DNA of 64,000 nucleotides from an uncultured Oscillospiraceae bacterium (GTDB lineage Bacteria > Bacillota > Clostridia > Oscillospirales > Acutalibacteraceae), in assembly GCA_902465155.1 (NCBI GenBank), contig CABQLY010000007.1:1-64000 (forward strand), in the 5' to 3' direction. Both the position numbers and the translations under genes were made by a program. This document shows, piece after piece, positions 25,535 to 33,813 of this stretch. A model generated the notes under the pieces. It was not told the origin of the DNA and searched no databases. It saw only the letters and a list, made by a program, of their open reading frames with translations. Each line of letters begins with the position of its first letter. The first letter of the stretch is position 1.

Positions 25535-26242
25535 ATGTTTCAACCTATTATTGGCGTTACCCCGCTTTACGACGCCGAGCGCTCCTCCTACTGGATGCTG
25601 CCGGGATATTTTAAGGGGCTGCAGGCGGCCGGCTGCGCGCCAATTATGCTGCCCCTAACAACCAACGCACAAATTTTGCAGCAGCTGGCGCAAACCTGCA
25701 ACGGCTTTTTGTTTACCGGCGGGCAGGATGTTGACCCCACTTTATACGGCGCTGAGCGCAAGCCCTACTGCGGCCCTGCCTGCCCCGAGCGTGACACCGC
25801 CGAACAGCAGCTTTTAAAGCTGGCGCTGCAGCAAAACAAACCGGTGCTTGGCATTTGCCGCGGAATTCAATTTTTAAACGCCGCTTTGGGCGGAACCCTG
25901 TACCAAGACCTTAACTCCGAATACGGCAGCGCGGTGGAGCACCACATGTCCCCGCCCTACGACCGTGCCGTGCACACCGTTACCCTGCTGCCAAACACCC
26001 CGCTGCGGCAGCTTTTGGGGGTAGAGGTTTTAGGGGTAAACAGCTACCACCACCAGGCCGTTAAAAAACTGGCGCCCGGCTTGCAGGCAGCTGCCCTTTC
26101 GCAAGACGGGTTAACCGAGGCCGTTTTTATGCCCGAGCAAAAATTTGTTTGGGCCGTACAGTGGCACCCGGAATTTTTTTATAAAACCGACGACGCCAGC
26201 CTTAAAATTTTTAAAGCCCTTGCCAACGCCGCCCGGCCGTAA
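25535..26242 (+). CDS. Class I glutamine amidotransferase-like hydrolase (peptidase C26)
   Basis: The 235-residue protein belongs to the gamma-glutamyl-GABA/folylpolyglutamate hydrolase group, which cuts gamma-glutamyl bonds. Visible features are FTGGQDVDPTLYG (about 66-78), the nucleophile elbow LGICRGIQ with its Cys (about 106-113), VNSYHHQA (about 168-175) and QWHPEF (about 210-215) carrying the catalytic His and Glu. AGAGGTG precedes the ATG. It is a single gene. PuuD-like polyamine or gamma-glutamyl scavenging are possible roles; the substrate is open. The stop codon lies in the first unit of a 12-bp repeat array. Confidence 0.9.
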   Translation: MFQPIIGVTPLYDAERSSYWMLPGYFKGLQAAGCAPIMLPLTTNAQILQQLAQTCNGFLFTGGQDVDPTLYGAERKPYCGPACPERDTAEQQLLKLALQQNKPVLGICRGIQFLNAALGGTLYQDLNSEYGSAVEHHMSPPYDRAVHTVTLLPNTPLRQLLGVEVLGVNSYHHQAVKKLAPGLQAAALSQDGLTEAVFMPEQKFVWAVQWHPEFFYKTDDASLKIFKALANAARP

Positions 26243-26305
26243 AGCCGGCGGTACAGTCGGCCGTACAGGCGGCGGTACAGGCGGCGGTACAGGCGGCGGT
26301 ACCGA
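26234..26305 (+). repeat. Six-copy 12-bp tandem repeat starting in the stop codon of the C26 peptidase gene
   Basis: Six 12-base units of the form CGGCGGTACAGG. Unit 1 reads CGGCCGTAAAGC and supplies the TAA stop (26240-26242); units 2-6 have TAC there. Units 4 and 5 are identical. Confidence 0.85.
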
Positions 26306-26387
26306 CTGCAAATAAAACTGTTCTGCGGCGTTAAATTTTGCTGTTCCCCTTTGTTATTTTCCGCCCGTTTGAGCATAAATAGAACTT

Positions 26388-26435
26388 TTCCCCCAATTTT
26401 GCTAAAAGTTACACAAAATATTGGGGGAATTTTTT
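26388..26435 (+). terminator. Terminator after the C26 peptidase gene
   Basis: TTCCCCCAAT (26388-26397) pairs with ATTGGGGGAA (26420-26429), with extra TTTG/CAAA pairing inside, and TTTTTT follows. Confidence 0.7.
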
Positions 26436-26465
26436 ATGTTCAACCAAAAATTTAATGTAGATTTT

Positions 26466-26486
26466 GCATAGGCGCTATGCTATAAT
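26466..26486 (+). promoter_or_regulatory. Hydrogenase operon promoter with overlapping palindrome
   Basis: A perfect palindrome GCATAG-GCG-CTATGC (26466-26480) abuts TATAAT (26481-26486), and TG one base before it makes an extended -10. No good -35 box is seen. A repressor bound here would cover the spacer. The remaining ~130 bases to the first gene hold nothing clear. Confidence 0.55.
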
Positions 26487-26618
26487 AGATATAACTGAAA
26501 ACAGAATAGGCTGGCTAAGGGGGTAGCCCCGCACACCCAAAGGGCCGCACGCTTTTCGGGTAAGGCGCTTTTGCCGCTGTTTTTGTTAATTTTTTAACTC
26601 TCTAAGGAGGATCTGCAA

Positions 26619-27107
26619 ATGGATGAAAACAAGTCCATTCCCTTTAACGGCACACCGGAGCAGGAAAAGCAACTGCTTGCCGCCATTGAGGAGGGAAAAA
26701 CCCGAAAAGGCGCTTTGGTTTCTATTATGCAAAAAGCGCAGGACATTTACGGTTATTTGCCCCTGGAGGTGCAAAGCATTATTGCCCGTGAGCTGGATAT
26801 TCCAATTCAAGAGGTTTACGGCGTTGCCACCTTTTACGCCCAGTTTTCGCTTTACCCGAAAGGGCAGTACAAAATTTCTGTCTGTCTTGGCACCGCGTGC
26901 TATGTAAAGGGCTCGGGTGATCTATTTAACAAATTAAAAGAAGTGCTTGGCATTGAGGACGGCCAATGCACGCCGGACGGCAAATTCTCTTTAGAAGCGT
27001 GCCGCTGCATTGGCGCCTGCGGCTTGGCCCCGGTACTAACGGTAAACGACGATGTTTACGGCCGTTTAACGGTAGATGATATTGAAGGCATTTTAGCAAA
27101 ATATTAA
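26619..27107 (+). CDS. hydC: NuoE-like [2Fe-2S] subunit of the NADH-linked hydrogenase
   Basis: The 162-residue protein is the small thioredoxin-fold subunit of HydABC-type enzymes. It has the expected four cluster cysteines, in the spaced pair SVCLGTACYVKG (about 86-97) and in EACRCIGACG (about 126-135). An N-terminal helical part (about 10-80) is normal for NuoE. AAGGAGG lies 8 bases before the ATG. It is the first gene of a five-gene operon (26619-31615) and carries electrons between the flavin and iron-sulfur chain. Confidence 0.92.
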   Translation: MDENKSIPFNGTPEQEKQLLAAIEEGKTRKGALVSIMQKAQDIYGYLPLEVQSIIARELDIPIQEVYGVATFYAQFSLYPKGQYKISVCLGTACYVKGSGDLFNKLKEVLGIEDGQCTPDGKFSLEACRCIGACGLAPVLTVNDDVYGRLTVDDIEGILAKY

Positions 27108-27110
27108 GCT

Positions 27111-27668
27111 ATGATGACCGAAATTTCTTTAAACATATTAGATGTTGCGGAAAATTCGGTAAAGGCCGGTGCAAGCCTTACCGAAATTGCGGTTACGGCC
27201 AATGTTAAAGCCAACGCTTTAACCGTAACAATACGCGATAACGGCTGCGGCATGACGCCGGAGCAGGTAAACCGGGTAACCGACCCGTTTTACACCACCC
27301 GCACCACCCGCAAGGTTGGGCTGGGCGTGCCGTTTTTTAAAGAGGCAGCCGAGCAAACCGGCGGCAGCTTTTGCATTACCTCTACCCCGGGGGTTGGCAC
27401 AACGGTAACGGCCGTTTTTGTGCTAAACAGTATTGACCGTATGCCGCTGGGGGACCTTTGCGCCACCCTGCACACCCTAATTACCATGCATCCAACGCAG
27501 GATTTTTTATTTACCTACCGGGTAAACGAAAAATCTTTTACGCTGGACACCCGGCAGTTTAAAGAAATTTTAGAAGGCGTTGCGCTGAACACACCGGAAG
27601 TGAGCGCCTATTTGCGCGACTATTTGCGTGAAAACACCGCCGAAGTAAACGGCGAACTAATTTTATAA
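27111..27668 (+). CDS. Histidine-kinase-type ATPase domain protein in the hydrogenase operon
   Basis: The 185-residue protein carries a GHKL ATP-binding fold only. The N box is NILDVAENSVKAGA (about 8-21), the G1 box is IRDNGCGMT (about 44-52) and a G2-like KVGLGVPFFKEAAEQTGG is at about 66-83. There is no HisKA dimer domain, sensor or receiver, so it is not a classical sensor kinase. It sits 3 bases after hydC with ATGATG and no clear ribosome site, indicating coupling. Similar stand-alone ATPases occur in clostridial hydrogenase operons; their role is unknown, and an anti-sigma-like or assembly role is only a guess. Confidence 0.88.
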   Translation: MMTEISLNILDVAENSVKAGASLTEIAVTANVKANALTVTIRDNGCGMTPEQVNRVTDPFYTTRTTRKVGLGVPFFKEAAEQTGGSFCITSTPGVGTTVTAVFVLNSIDRMPLGDLCATLHTLITMHPTQDFLFTYRVNEKSFTLDTRQFKEILEGVALNTPEVSAYLRDYLRENTAEVNGELIL

Positions 27669-27685
27669 TTCTGGGAGGAAATCCA

Positions 27686-28048
27686 ATGAAATCGCTTGAA
27701 GAATTAAAAGCCATTCGCGACAGAATGAAAAATCAAGTGGAGCTGCGGGCCGAGGATTCAGACAGTATCCGCGTTGTTGTGGGAATGGCCACCTGCGGAA
27801 TTGCCGCCGGCGCCCGCCCCGTTTTAACCGCATTTTCAGACTTAGTGCAGGAAAAAGGCCTACATAATGTTATGGTTACCCAAACCGGCTGTATTGGCAT
27901 GTGCGCTTACGAGCCTATTGTTGAAGTGCTGGCCCCGGGCAAGGAAAAGGTAACCTATGTTAAAATGACGCCGGAAAAAGCCAAAGAGGTTTTTGAGCAG
28001 CACTTGGTTGGCGGCAAGGTTGTTACCAAGTACACCGTGCTGGATTAA
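27686..28048 (+). CDS. Thioredoxin-like [2Fe-2S] ferredoxin subunit
   Basis: The 120-residue protein has cysteines in MATCGIAAG (about 33-41) and QTGCIGMCAYEP (about 68-79), the spacing of a thioredoxin-fold [2Fe-2S] ferredoxin. The same fold is repeated at the N-terminus of the next gene, so this is an extra electron-transfer unit for the hydrogenase. GGGAGGA precedes the ATG. The last residues run into the ribosome site of hydB 16 bases later. Confidence 0.88.
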   Translation: MKSLEELKAIRDRMKNQVELRAEDSDSIRVVVGMATCGIAAGARPVLTAFSDLVQEKGLHNVMVTQTGCIGMCAYEPIVEVLAPGKEKVTYVKMTPEKAKEVFEQHLVGGKVVTKYTVLD

Positions 28049-28063
28049 GGAGGAATCTTATAA

Positions 28064-29851
28064 ATGTATCGTTCACATGTATTAGTTTGCGGTGGTACAG
28101 GATGTACCTCCTCCGGCAGCAAGGCGATTATTGAAAAGCTGGAGCACGAGCTAAAAGCTCAAGGTTTGGAAAAAGAAGTGCAGGTTGTACGCACCGGTTG
28201 TTTCGGCCTTTGCGCTTTAGGCCCGGTTATGATTATTTACCCCGAAGGCACCTTTTACTCTATGGTAAAAGAAGAGGATGTTGCCGAAATCGTTTCTGAG
28301 CACCTGTTAAAGGGCCGTATTGTAACCCGATTAGTGTATGACGAAACCGTTTCCGACGCCGGCATTAAATCTTTAAACGAAACCGACTTTTACAAAAAAC
28401 AGCACCGCATTGCCCTGCGCAACTGCGGCGTTATTAACCCGGAATGTATTGACGAATACATTGGCCGCGACGGTTACCAGGCCTTAGGTAAGGTGTTAAC
28501 CGAAATGACGCCCGACGAGGTTATTCAAACCATGTTAGACAGTGGCCTGCGCGGCCGCGGCGGCGCAGGCTTTCCCACCGGCTTAAAATGGAAGTTTGCC
28601 AAAGGCAACAACGCCGACCAAAAGTATGTTTGCTGCAACGCCGACGAGGGCGACCCCGGCGCGTTTATGGATCGCTCGGTTTTAGAGGGCGACCCCCATG
28701 TTGTGCTGGAAGCCATGGCCATTGCCGGCTACGCCATTGGCGCTTCGCAGGGTTACATTTATGTTCGTGCCGAATACCCCATTGCCGTACAGCGTTTGCG
28801 GGTTGCCATTAAGCAGGCACACGAATACGGCCTGCTGGGTAACGACATTTTTGGCACCGGCTTTAATTTTGATATTGGCCTGCGCCTTGGCGCCGGCGCG
28901 TTTGTTTGCGGCGAGGAAACCGCGTTAATGACCTCTATTGAGGGCAAGCGCGGCGAGCCGCGGCCCCGCCCCCCGTTCCCGGCGGTTAAGGGCCTTTTTG
29001 GTAAGCCCACCATTTTAAACAATGTTGAAACCTACGCCAACATTCCGCAAATTATTTTAAATGGGGCCGATTGGTTTGCCTCCATGGGTACTGAAAAATC
29101 TAAGGGCACCAAGGTATTTGCCTTGGGCGGTAAAATTAACAATACCGGCCTGGTAGAGGTTCCTATGGGCACCACCCTGCGCGAAATTGTAGAGGAAATT
29201 GGCGGCGGTATTCCCAACGGCAAAAAGTTTAAGGCGGCCCAAACCGGCGGCCCCTCCGGCGGATGTATTCCGGCCGAGAACTTAGATGTTCCGATTGATT
29301 ATGACAACTTAATTGCCATTGGCTCTATGATGGGCTCCGGCGGATTAATTGTTATGGACGAAGATAACTGCATGGTAGACATTGCAAAATTCTTCTTAGA
29401 GTTTACGGTAGATGAATCCTGCGGTAAATGTACCCCCTGCCGTATTGGTACCCGCCGCACGCTGGAAATGCTAACCAAAATTACCGAGGGCAAAGCCACG
29501 CTGGAGGATTTAGACAAAATGGAGGAGCTTTGCTACTACATTAAGGATAACTCCCTTTGCGGCTTAGGCCAAACTGCGCCCAACCCGGTTCTTTCCACCT
29601 TAAAGTATTTCCGCGACGAATACATTGCCCACGTGGTAGACAAAAAATGTCCTGCCGGCGTATGTAAAAAGCTCCTTTCCTTTAAAATTGTTGCCGATAA
29701 ATGTAAAGGCTGTACCGCCTGCGCGCGTAACTGCCCGGTTAACGCAATTTCCGGCGCGGTTAAAACCCCGCACACCATTGATACCTCTAAGTGTATTAAG
29801 TGCGGCGCCTGTATTGAAAAATGCCGCTTTGGCGCAATTATTAAAGAATAA
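28064..29851 (+). CDS. hydB: NuoF-like NADH-binding subunit of the hydrogenase
   Basis: This 595-residue flavoprotein takes electrons from NADH. The order is: N-terminal thioredoxin-like [2Fe-2S] domain (CGGTGCTSSGS, about 9-19, and RTGCFGLCALGP, about 44-55); the NuoF 51-kDa FMN/NADH domain with GLRGRGGAGFPTG (about 162-174); an SLBB domain; the [4Fe-4S] motif ESCGKCTPCRIG (about 449-460); and two C-terminal [4Fe-4S] ferredoxin motifs (CKGCTACARNCP and CIKCGACIEKCR). This is the layout of HydB in electron-bifurcating HydABC enzymes. Whether it truly bifurcates (NADH plus reduced ferredoxin to H2) is inferred from that layout. Confidence 0.95.
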   Translation: MYRSHVLVCGGTGCTSSGSKAIIEKLEHELKAQGLEKEVQVVRTGCFGLCALGPVMIIYPEGTFYSMVKEEDVAEIVSEHLLKGRIVTRLVYDETVSDAGIKSLNETDFYKKQHRIALRNCGVINPECIDEYIGRDGYQALGKVLTEMTPDEVIQTMLDSGLRGRGGAGFPTGLKWKFAKGNNADQKYVCCNADEGDPGAFMDRSVLEGDPHVVLEAMAIAGYAIGASQGYIYVRAEYPIAVQRLRVAIKQAHEYGLLGNDIFGTGFNFDIGLRLGAGAFVCGEETALMTSIEGKRGEPRPRPPFPAVKGLFGKPTILNNVETYANIPQIILNGADWFASMGTEKSKGTKVFALGGKINNTGLVEVPMGTTLREIVEEIGGGIPNGKKFKAAQTGGPSGGCIPAENLDVPIDYDNLIAIGSMMGSGGLIVMDEDNCMVDIAKFFLEFTVDESCGKCTPCRIGTRRTLEMLTKITEGKATLEDLDKMEELCYYIKDNSLCGLGQTAPNPVLSTLKYFRDEYIAHVVDKKCPAGVCKKLLSFKIVADKCKGCTACARNCPVNAISGAVKTPHTIDTSKCIKCGACIEKCRFGAIIKE

Positions 29852-29869
29852 GAAAGGAGTGTGCTGAAC

Positions 29870-31615
29870 ATGGCTAATGTAAATTTAAAAATTAACGGCA
29901 TGGATGTTTGCGTGCCGGAGGGCACCACGGTTTTAGAGGCTGCCCGCCAATTAGGAATAGAAATTCCAACCCTGTGCCACTTAAAAGGCTTAAACGAAAT
30001 TGGCGCCTGCCGCATTTGCGTTGTTGAAGTTGCCCGCGCACGCTCTTTAATGGCTGCCTGCGTTTACCCGGTTTCTGAGGGGATGGAGGTTTTCACCAAC
30101 ACCCCCCGCGTGCTGGAAGCCCGCAAAAAAACGCTGGAGCTTATTCTTTCGGCGCACGACCGCAGCTGCCTTTCCTGCACACGCAGCGGCAAATGCGAGC
30201 TGCAAACCCTTGCCAAAAAGCTGGGTGTTGAGGACGCCGGCAAATACGACGGATTCCGCAACGAGTACGAAATTGACACTTCGGCCCCGCACATGATTCG
30301 CGATAACAACAAATGTATTTTGTGCCGCCGTTGCGTGGCTGCCTGCCGCCAGCAATATGTTGGGGTTATTGGCCCCAATAACCGCGGCTTTAAAACCTCC
30401 ATTGGCTGTGCGTTTGAACGCCCGTTGAACGATACCGCCTGCATTTCCTGCGGGCAGTGCATTGTTAGCTGCCCCACCGGCGCTTTGGCCGAGCGGGACG
30501 ATACTGCGAAGGTGTTTGAGGCTTTGGCCGACCCCACCAAGCATGTTGTAGTGCAAACCGCCCCCTCTATTCGCGCAACGCTGGGCGAATGTTTTGATTT
30601 GCCAATTGGCACCAATGTTGAGGGCAAAATGGTTGCCGCCCTGCGCCGCTTAGGGTTTGATAAGGTTTTTGACACCGACTTTGCCGCCGACCTTACCATT
30701 ATGGAGGAGGCTAACGAGTTTATTGACCGGGTGCAAAACGGCGGAAAGCTGCCGCTGATCACCTCCTGCTCTCCGGGCTGGATCAAGTTCTGCGAAACTT
30801 ACCACCCCAATATGCTCGAAAATCTTTCCTCCTGCAAATCTCCGCAGCAAATGTTCGGCGCGGTTATTAAAACCTGGTACGCCGAGAAAAACGGCATTGA
30901 CCCGAAAGATATTGTAAGCGTTTCGGTTATGCCTTGTACCGCTAAAAAGTTTGAGGTAGACCGTGACGATCAATCGGCCGCCGGCGTGCCGGATGTAGAT
31001 ATTTCTATTACCACGCGCGAGCTGGCCCGCATGATTGAAAAAGCCGCCATTAACTTTAACCTGCTGCCCGACGAGCAGTTTGATAATCCGCTTGGCGAAA
31101 GCACCGGCGCCGCTGTTATTTTTGGCGTTACCGGCGGCGTTATGGAGGCGGCACTGCGTACCGCGGTAGAAACCTTAACCGGCAAAGAGCTGGACGATGT
31201 TAACTTTAACGCTGTTCGCGGCAACGCCCCAATTAAAGAGGCTACCTTAAATGTTGCCGGCATGGATGTTAAAGTGGCGGTTGCCAGCGGCGCCGCTGCA
31301 GCGCACACCCTGTTACAGCGGGTAAACAACGGCGAGCAGTTCCACTTTATTGAAATTATGGGTTGCCCCGGCGGCTGTATTAACGGCGGCGGCCAGCCCC
31401 ACCAGCCGGCGGCTGTTCGCAGCTTTACCGATTATAAATCTCTGCGTGCCGCAGCCCTTTATAACGATGACGCTGCTAAAACCATTCGCAAATCTCACGA
31501 AAACCCCATGATCAAAGAAATTTATAAAGATTACTTTGAAAAACCGGGCAGCCACAAGGCGCATGAGGTATTGCACACCACCTATGTTGATCGCTCTAAA
31601 AAAGTGATTAAATAA
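29870..31615 (+). CDS. hydA: [FeFe] hydrogenase catalytic subunit
   Basis: It makes or uses H2. The 581-residue protein has an N-terminal [2Fe-2S] domain (about 1-75), a His/Cys3 [4Fe-4S] motif (about 95-115), two [4Fe-4S] ferredoxin motifs (CILCRRCVAACR and CISCGQCIVSCP) and the H-cluster domain. All three H-cluster signatures are intact: TSCSPGW (about 296), MPCTAKK (about 353) and GCPGGCINGGGQP (about 497), followed by the small-subunit-like tail. ATG 29870 is chosen, with AAAGGAG 10 bases before; GTG 29861 is an alternative. Maturation genes hydEFG are not in the window. Confidence 0.97.
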   Translation: MANVNLKINGMDVCVPEGTTVLEAARQLGIEIPTLCHLKGLNEIGACRICVVEVARARSLMAACVYPVSEGMEVFTNTPRVLEARKKTLELILSAHDRSCLSCTRSGKCELQTLAKKLGVEDAGKYDGFRNEYEIDTSAPHMIRDNNKCILCRRCVAACRQQYVGVIGPNNRGFKTSIGCAFERPLNDTACISCGQCIVSCPTGALAERDDTAKVFEALADPTKHVVVQTAPSIRATLGECFDLPIGTNVEGKMVAALRRLGFDKVFDTDFAADLTIMEEANEFIDRVQNGGKLPLITSCSPGWIKFCETYHPNMLENLSSCKSPQQMFGAVIKTWYAEKNGIDPKDIVSVSVMPCTAKKFEVDRDDQSAAGVPDVDISITTRELARMIEKAAINFNLLPDEQFDNPLGESTGAAVIFGVTGGVMEAALRTAVETLTGKELDDVNFNAVRGNAPIKEATLNVAGMDVKVAVASGAAAAHTLLQRVNNGEQFHFIEIMGCPGGCINGGGQPHQPAAVRSFTDYKSLRAAALYNDDAAKTIRKSHENPMIKEIYKDYFEKPGSHKAHEVLHTTYVDRSKKVIK

Positions 31616-31627
31616 ATTTTTGCCTGA

Positions 31628-31658
31628 AAAACCCCGCTGCTTTTTGCAGCGGGGTTTT
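31628..31658 (+). terminator. Terminator of the hydrogenase operon, bidirectional
   Basis: A perfect 13-bp stem AAAACCCCGCTGC / GCAGCGGGGTTTT with a TTTTT loop. It can also stop the AraC gene that comes from the right. The stretch to 31830 shows nothing else. Confidence 0.9.
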
Positions 31659-31830
31659 CACTTATCTAAGCCAAGCTTTAATAAACCAAACAACAATTTT
31701 TAGCGGCGGCAGCGCTGCGTTTTGGCCAAAACGCAAAGCAATAAAAAACCGTGTAGCCCCAAAAAGCTTTAAAAGTGTTTTTAAGGGCGCAGCCTTTTGC
31801 AAGGTCTTGGCCGTTTCACAAGGGCTAAAT

Positions 31831-32658
31831 TTACTTTTGCTTTCGGTAGCCAACAGGGCTAACGCCAACCCGTTTTTTAAAAACATGGCTAAAATACAAA
31901 GGGTCGGCAAAGCCAAGCTGCTCGGCAATTTGGCTAACGCTTAGTTCGGTTTTTAGCAGCAGCTTTTTGGCGCGGTCGGTTAAAATGTTTAGGCGGTACT
32001 GGTTGGGGGTGTAGCCGGTTTCTTTTTTAAAAACCCGAATAAAATAATCGGGGTTCATTTGGCAGTGTGCCGCGTACTGCGAAACCGAAAAATTTTCGCC
32101 CCCCGCTTTCATTTGCTGAATAACGCCGCAAATCATGGCCGAATAGGCCGTTTTTTTGTTTTCCTGCAAGGCTTGCTCTAACCGGTAAAGCAGCTCTAAC
32201 CCCAAAGCCTCGGTGTAAAAAAAGCTGTTGGCCCCCCGGCTGCAAATTTCTAAAATCAGCTTTTCAAAAATCGGGCTTAAAAAGCCGGTGTAGTTAGGGC
32301 GCAAAACCGCCGTTTGTTTTAAGCAGGCAAAACGCTGCTGCAGCTCCCGGCCGCCAAAATGCAGCCAGTAGTACGAGCTGTTTGGCGCCGGGTGGTAGGT
32401 GTACTCCTGCCGGGTGTGCGGGGTGTAAAGCAGCAGCTCCCCTGCCCGCACCCGGTGTTCGCGGCTGTTTAAGGTGTAGGTTAACAGTCCACTTTCAACA
32501 AAAATCAGCTGAAAATCCTCAAACCCAATTTCCCGCTCGGTGTAAAGGCAGGTAGAAACCCCAACAAAGTGCCCGCAATTATTAATGCACAAATCAAACG
32601 AATAGTCGTTTTTGTGGCCGTTTTTCGTCATAGAATCGTAAGCGTATATCAGCTGCAT
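31831..32658 (-). CDS. AraC-family regulator with cupin sensor domain
   Basis: The 275-residue protein has an N-terminal cupin-like domain (about 20-140), with FVESGLLTYTLNSREH, GELLLYTPHTRQEY and YYWLHFGG readable. The C-terminal pair of AraC HTH motifs (about 170-272) includes SVSQIAEQLGFADPLYFSHV and FKKRVGVSPVGYRK. This type usually controls sugar-utilisation genes. The start ATG 32658 has GGCGGGG before it; a longer frame to 32724 crosses the promoter. The gene stands alone and its target is unknown. Confidence 0.9.
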   Translation of the reverse strand: MQLIYAYDSMTKNGHKNDYSFDLCINNCGHFVGVSTCLYTEREIGFEDFQLIFVESGLLTYTLNSREHRVRAGELLLYTPHTRQEYTYHPAPNSSYYWLHFGGRELQQRFACLKQTAVLRPNYTGFLSPIFEKLILEICSRGANSFFYTEALGLELLYRLEQALQENKKTAYSAMICGVIQQMKAGGENFSVSQYAAHCQMNPDYFIRVFKKETGYTPNQYRLNILTDRAKKLLLKTELSVSQIAEQLGFADPLYFSHVFKKRVGVSPVGYRKQK

Positions 32659-32695
32659 AAAACCCCGCCAAGCCTTAATTCTTTTTACCGTTTTC

Positions 32696-32724
32696 AGCGT
32701 AACACATTTTTTGCGCCTTGTCAA
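32696..32724 (-). promoter_or_regulatory. Promoter of the AraC gene at 32.6 kb
   Basis: On the minus strand TTGACA (32719-32724), 17 bases, TACGCT (32696-32701). It is half of an inverted pair with the plus-strand promoter at 32831. Confidence 0.65.
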
Positions 32725-32830
32725 GAAAAAATCGATTTTTTACATAAAGGCTTGGGCTGCTGTTTTTACAAAATACAAAAGGACACAAAAGCTCGGCACT
32801 CGACCAAAGGCTTGCCGGGCGCATTTTTTC

Positions 32831-32859
32831 TTGACAAAACGAGCAAAAAAATGTACCAT
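32831..32859 (+). promoter_or_regulatory. Promoter-like site facing right, no gene behind it
   Basis: TTGACA (32831-32836), 17 bases, TACCAT (32854-32859). The surrounding ~30 bases repeat the minus-strand AraC promoter in mirror image. The genes to the right are on the opposite strand, so any transcript would be antisense to the small gene at 32945. Confidence 0.35.
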
Positions 32860-32944
32860 AATAGTGTGGAAAAACGGTTGGCTTTTGGAAATTTTCAGGC
32901 AGTTTTGCAAAATTAACCACCATAACGGTTAAAGGTGTTGCTGT

Positions 32945-33370
32945 TTAAAGCATTATGTAAACCAACGCCAGCAGCAGCTTTTCATCGGCCTTTTCGTTGG
33001 CCAGCAGCAAACAAAGCATAAGCAGCAGCAACCGGTCGTTATCCATCTCAATTTTGTTAAAATTCAGCATTTTTAAAAGGTCAAAGCCCTTGTTTTGCGG
33101 CTTTGGGGGTTCGGGCTTTGGGGCCGGGCCGCCCCCCTGCTCCGGCTGGGGCTTTGCGGGCGGTTCTGCCTTGCTTTTAGGGCCGGGTTGCCCCTTTTGC
33201 GGCGCAAAAAGCGGGGGCACCGGCGAAGCTTGCTGCCGGCCGGCCGGTTCGGGCGCTTTTGGCCGGTTAAACTCTAACCCGCCGGCCGGCTTACCACGGT
33301 ACATTTCGTTAAACTGGCGGCGGGCGTTTTCCTTTTCCCTTTCAAAACGCTGACGCTCGTTTTCTGTCAT
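32945..33370 (-). CDS. Proline-rich protein of unknown function with Leu-rich tail
   Basis: The 141-residue product has a charged helical start (TENERQRFEREKENARRQ), a Pro/Gly/Ala/Lys linker (about 30-95) and a very leucine-rich C-terminus (RLLLLMLCLLLANEKADEK, then LLLALVYIML). I do not recognise the family. ATG 33370 is chosen as GGGGGG lies 6 bases before it; ATG 33376 overlaps the previous stop and is possible. It is the third of three co-directional genes with 2-3 base gaps. The tail could be a membrane hairpin or an oligomerisation helix. Confidence 0.65.
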   Translation of the reverse strand: MTENERQRFEREKENARRQFNEMYRGKPAGGLEFNRPKAPEPAGRQQASPVPPLFAPQKGQPGPKSKAEPPAKPQPEQGGGPAPKPEPPKPQNKGFDLLKMLNFNKIEMDNDRLLLLMLCLLLANEKADEKLLLALVYIML

Positions 33371-33372
33371 AT

Positions 33373-33810
33373 TCATCCCCCCGCAAATAAATCAAGCAGC
33401 CCCTGCTGCTTTAACAACGGAACCACCGCGGCAATTTTTAAAAAGCGTATTGCCTTTTCGGCGCGCTCGGCCCGCTGGGGGCTTAAATACGGCTTTAGCG
33501 CCCGAATCAACTCAACGCTTGAGTCGTTTTTCATGCCCTGAACAGCCTGCACTACCTTCATCATGTTCCCCATTGCCGCCGCGTTGGAGAGCAGTGCCGA
33601 AAAATTATTCTCCCCCTCCCCCGGTTTTGCGCCGGCGGCCGAAAGTAAAGCCGAAAGGTCCGGCCCGGCTGCGGTTGGCGCCGGTGCGGAGTTTTCGTCC
33701 GGCTCTTGCTTCGCGGCGCTACCTAACAGGGTTGCCGCAGCGGCACGGAGCTTTTCCATGCCGCCGGGGGAGTTTATTAGCTGCGAAAGCTTTTCGTTTA
33801 AATCCTCCAT
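33373..33810 (-). CDS. Helical protein of unknown function, middle gene of a three-gene set
   Basis: The 145-residue protein is mostly helical. The first part resembles a short regulatory helix (MEDLNEKLSQLINSPGGMEK). An Ala/Pro linker (about 33-65) follows, then a second helical block ending ELIRALKPYLSPQRAERAEK and IRFLKIAAVVPLLKQQGLL. No catalytic motif or signal peptide is visible. GGGGAAA precedes the ATG, 3 bases after the stop of the upstream gene. I can assign no function; the set looks like a conserved clostridial operon of structural proteins (inference). Confidence 0.7.
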   Translation of the reverse strand: MEDLNEKLSQLINSPGGMEKLRAAAATLLGSAAKQEPDENSAPAPTAAGPDLSALLSAAGAKPGEGENNFSALLSNAAAMGNMMKVVQAVQGMKNDSSVELIRALKPYLSPQRAERAEKAIRFLKIAAVVPLLKQQGLLDLFAGG

Positions 33811-33813
33811 AAG

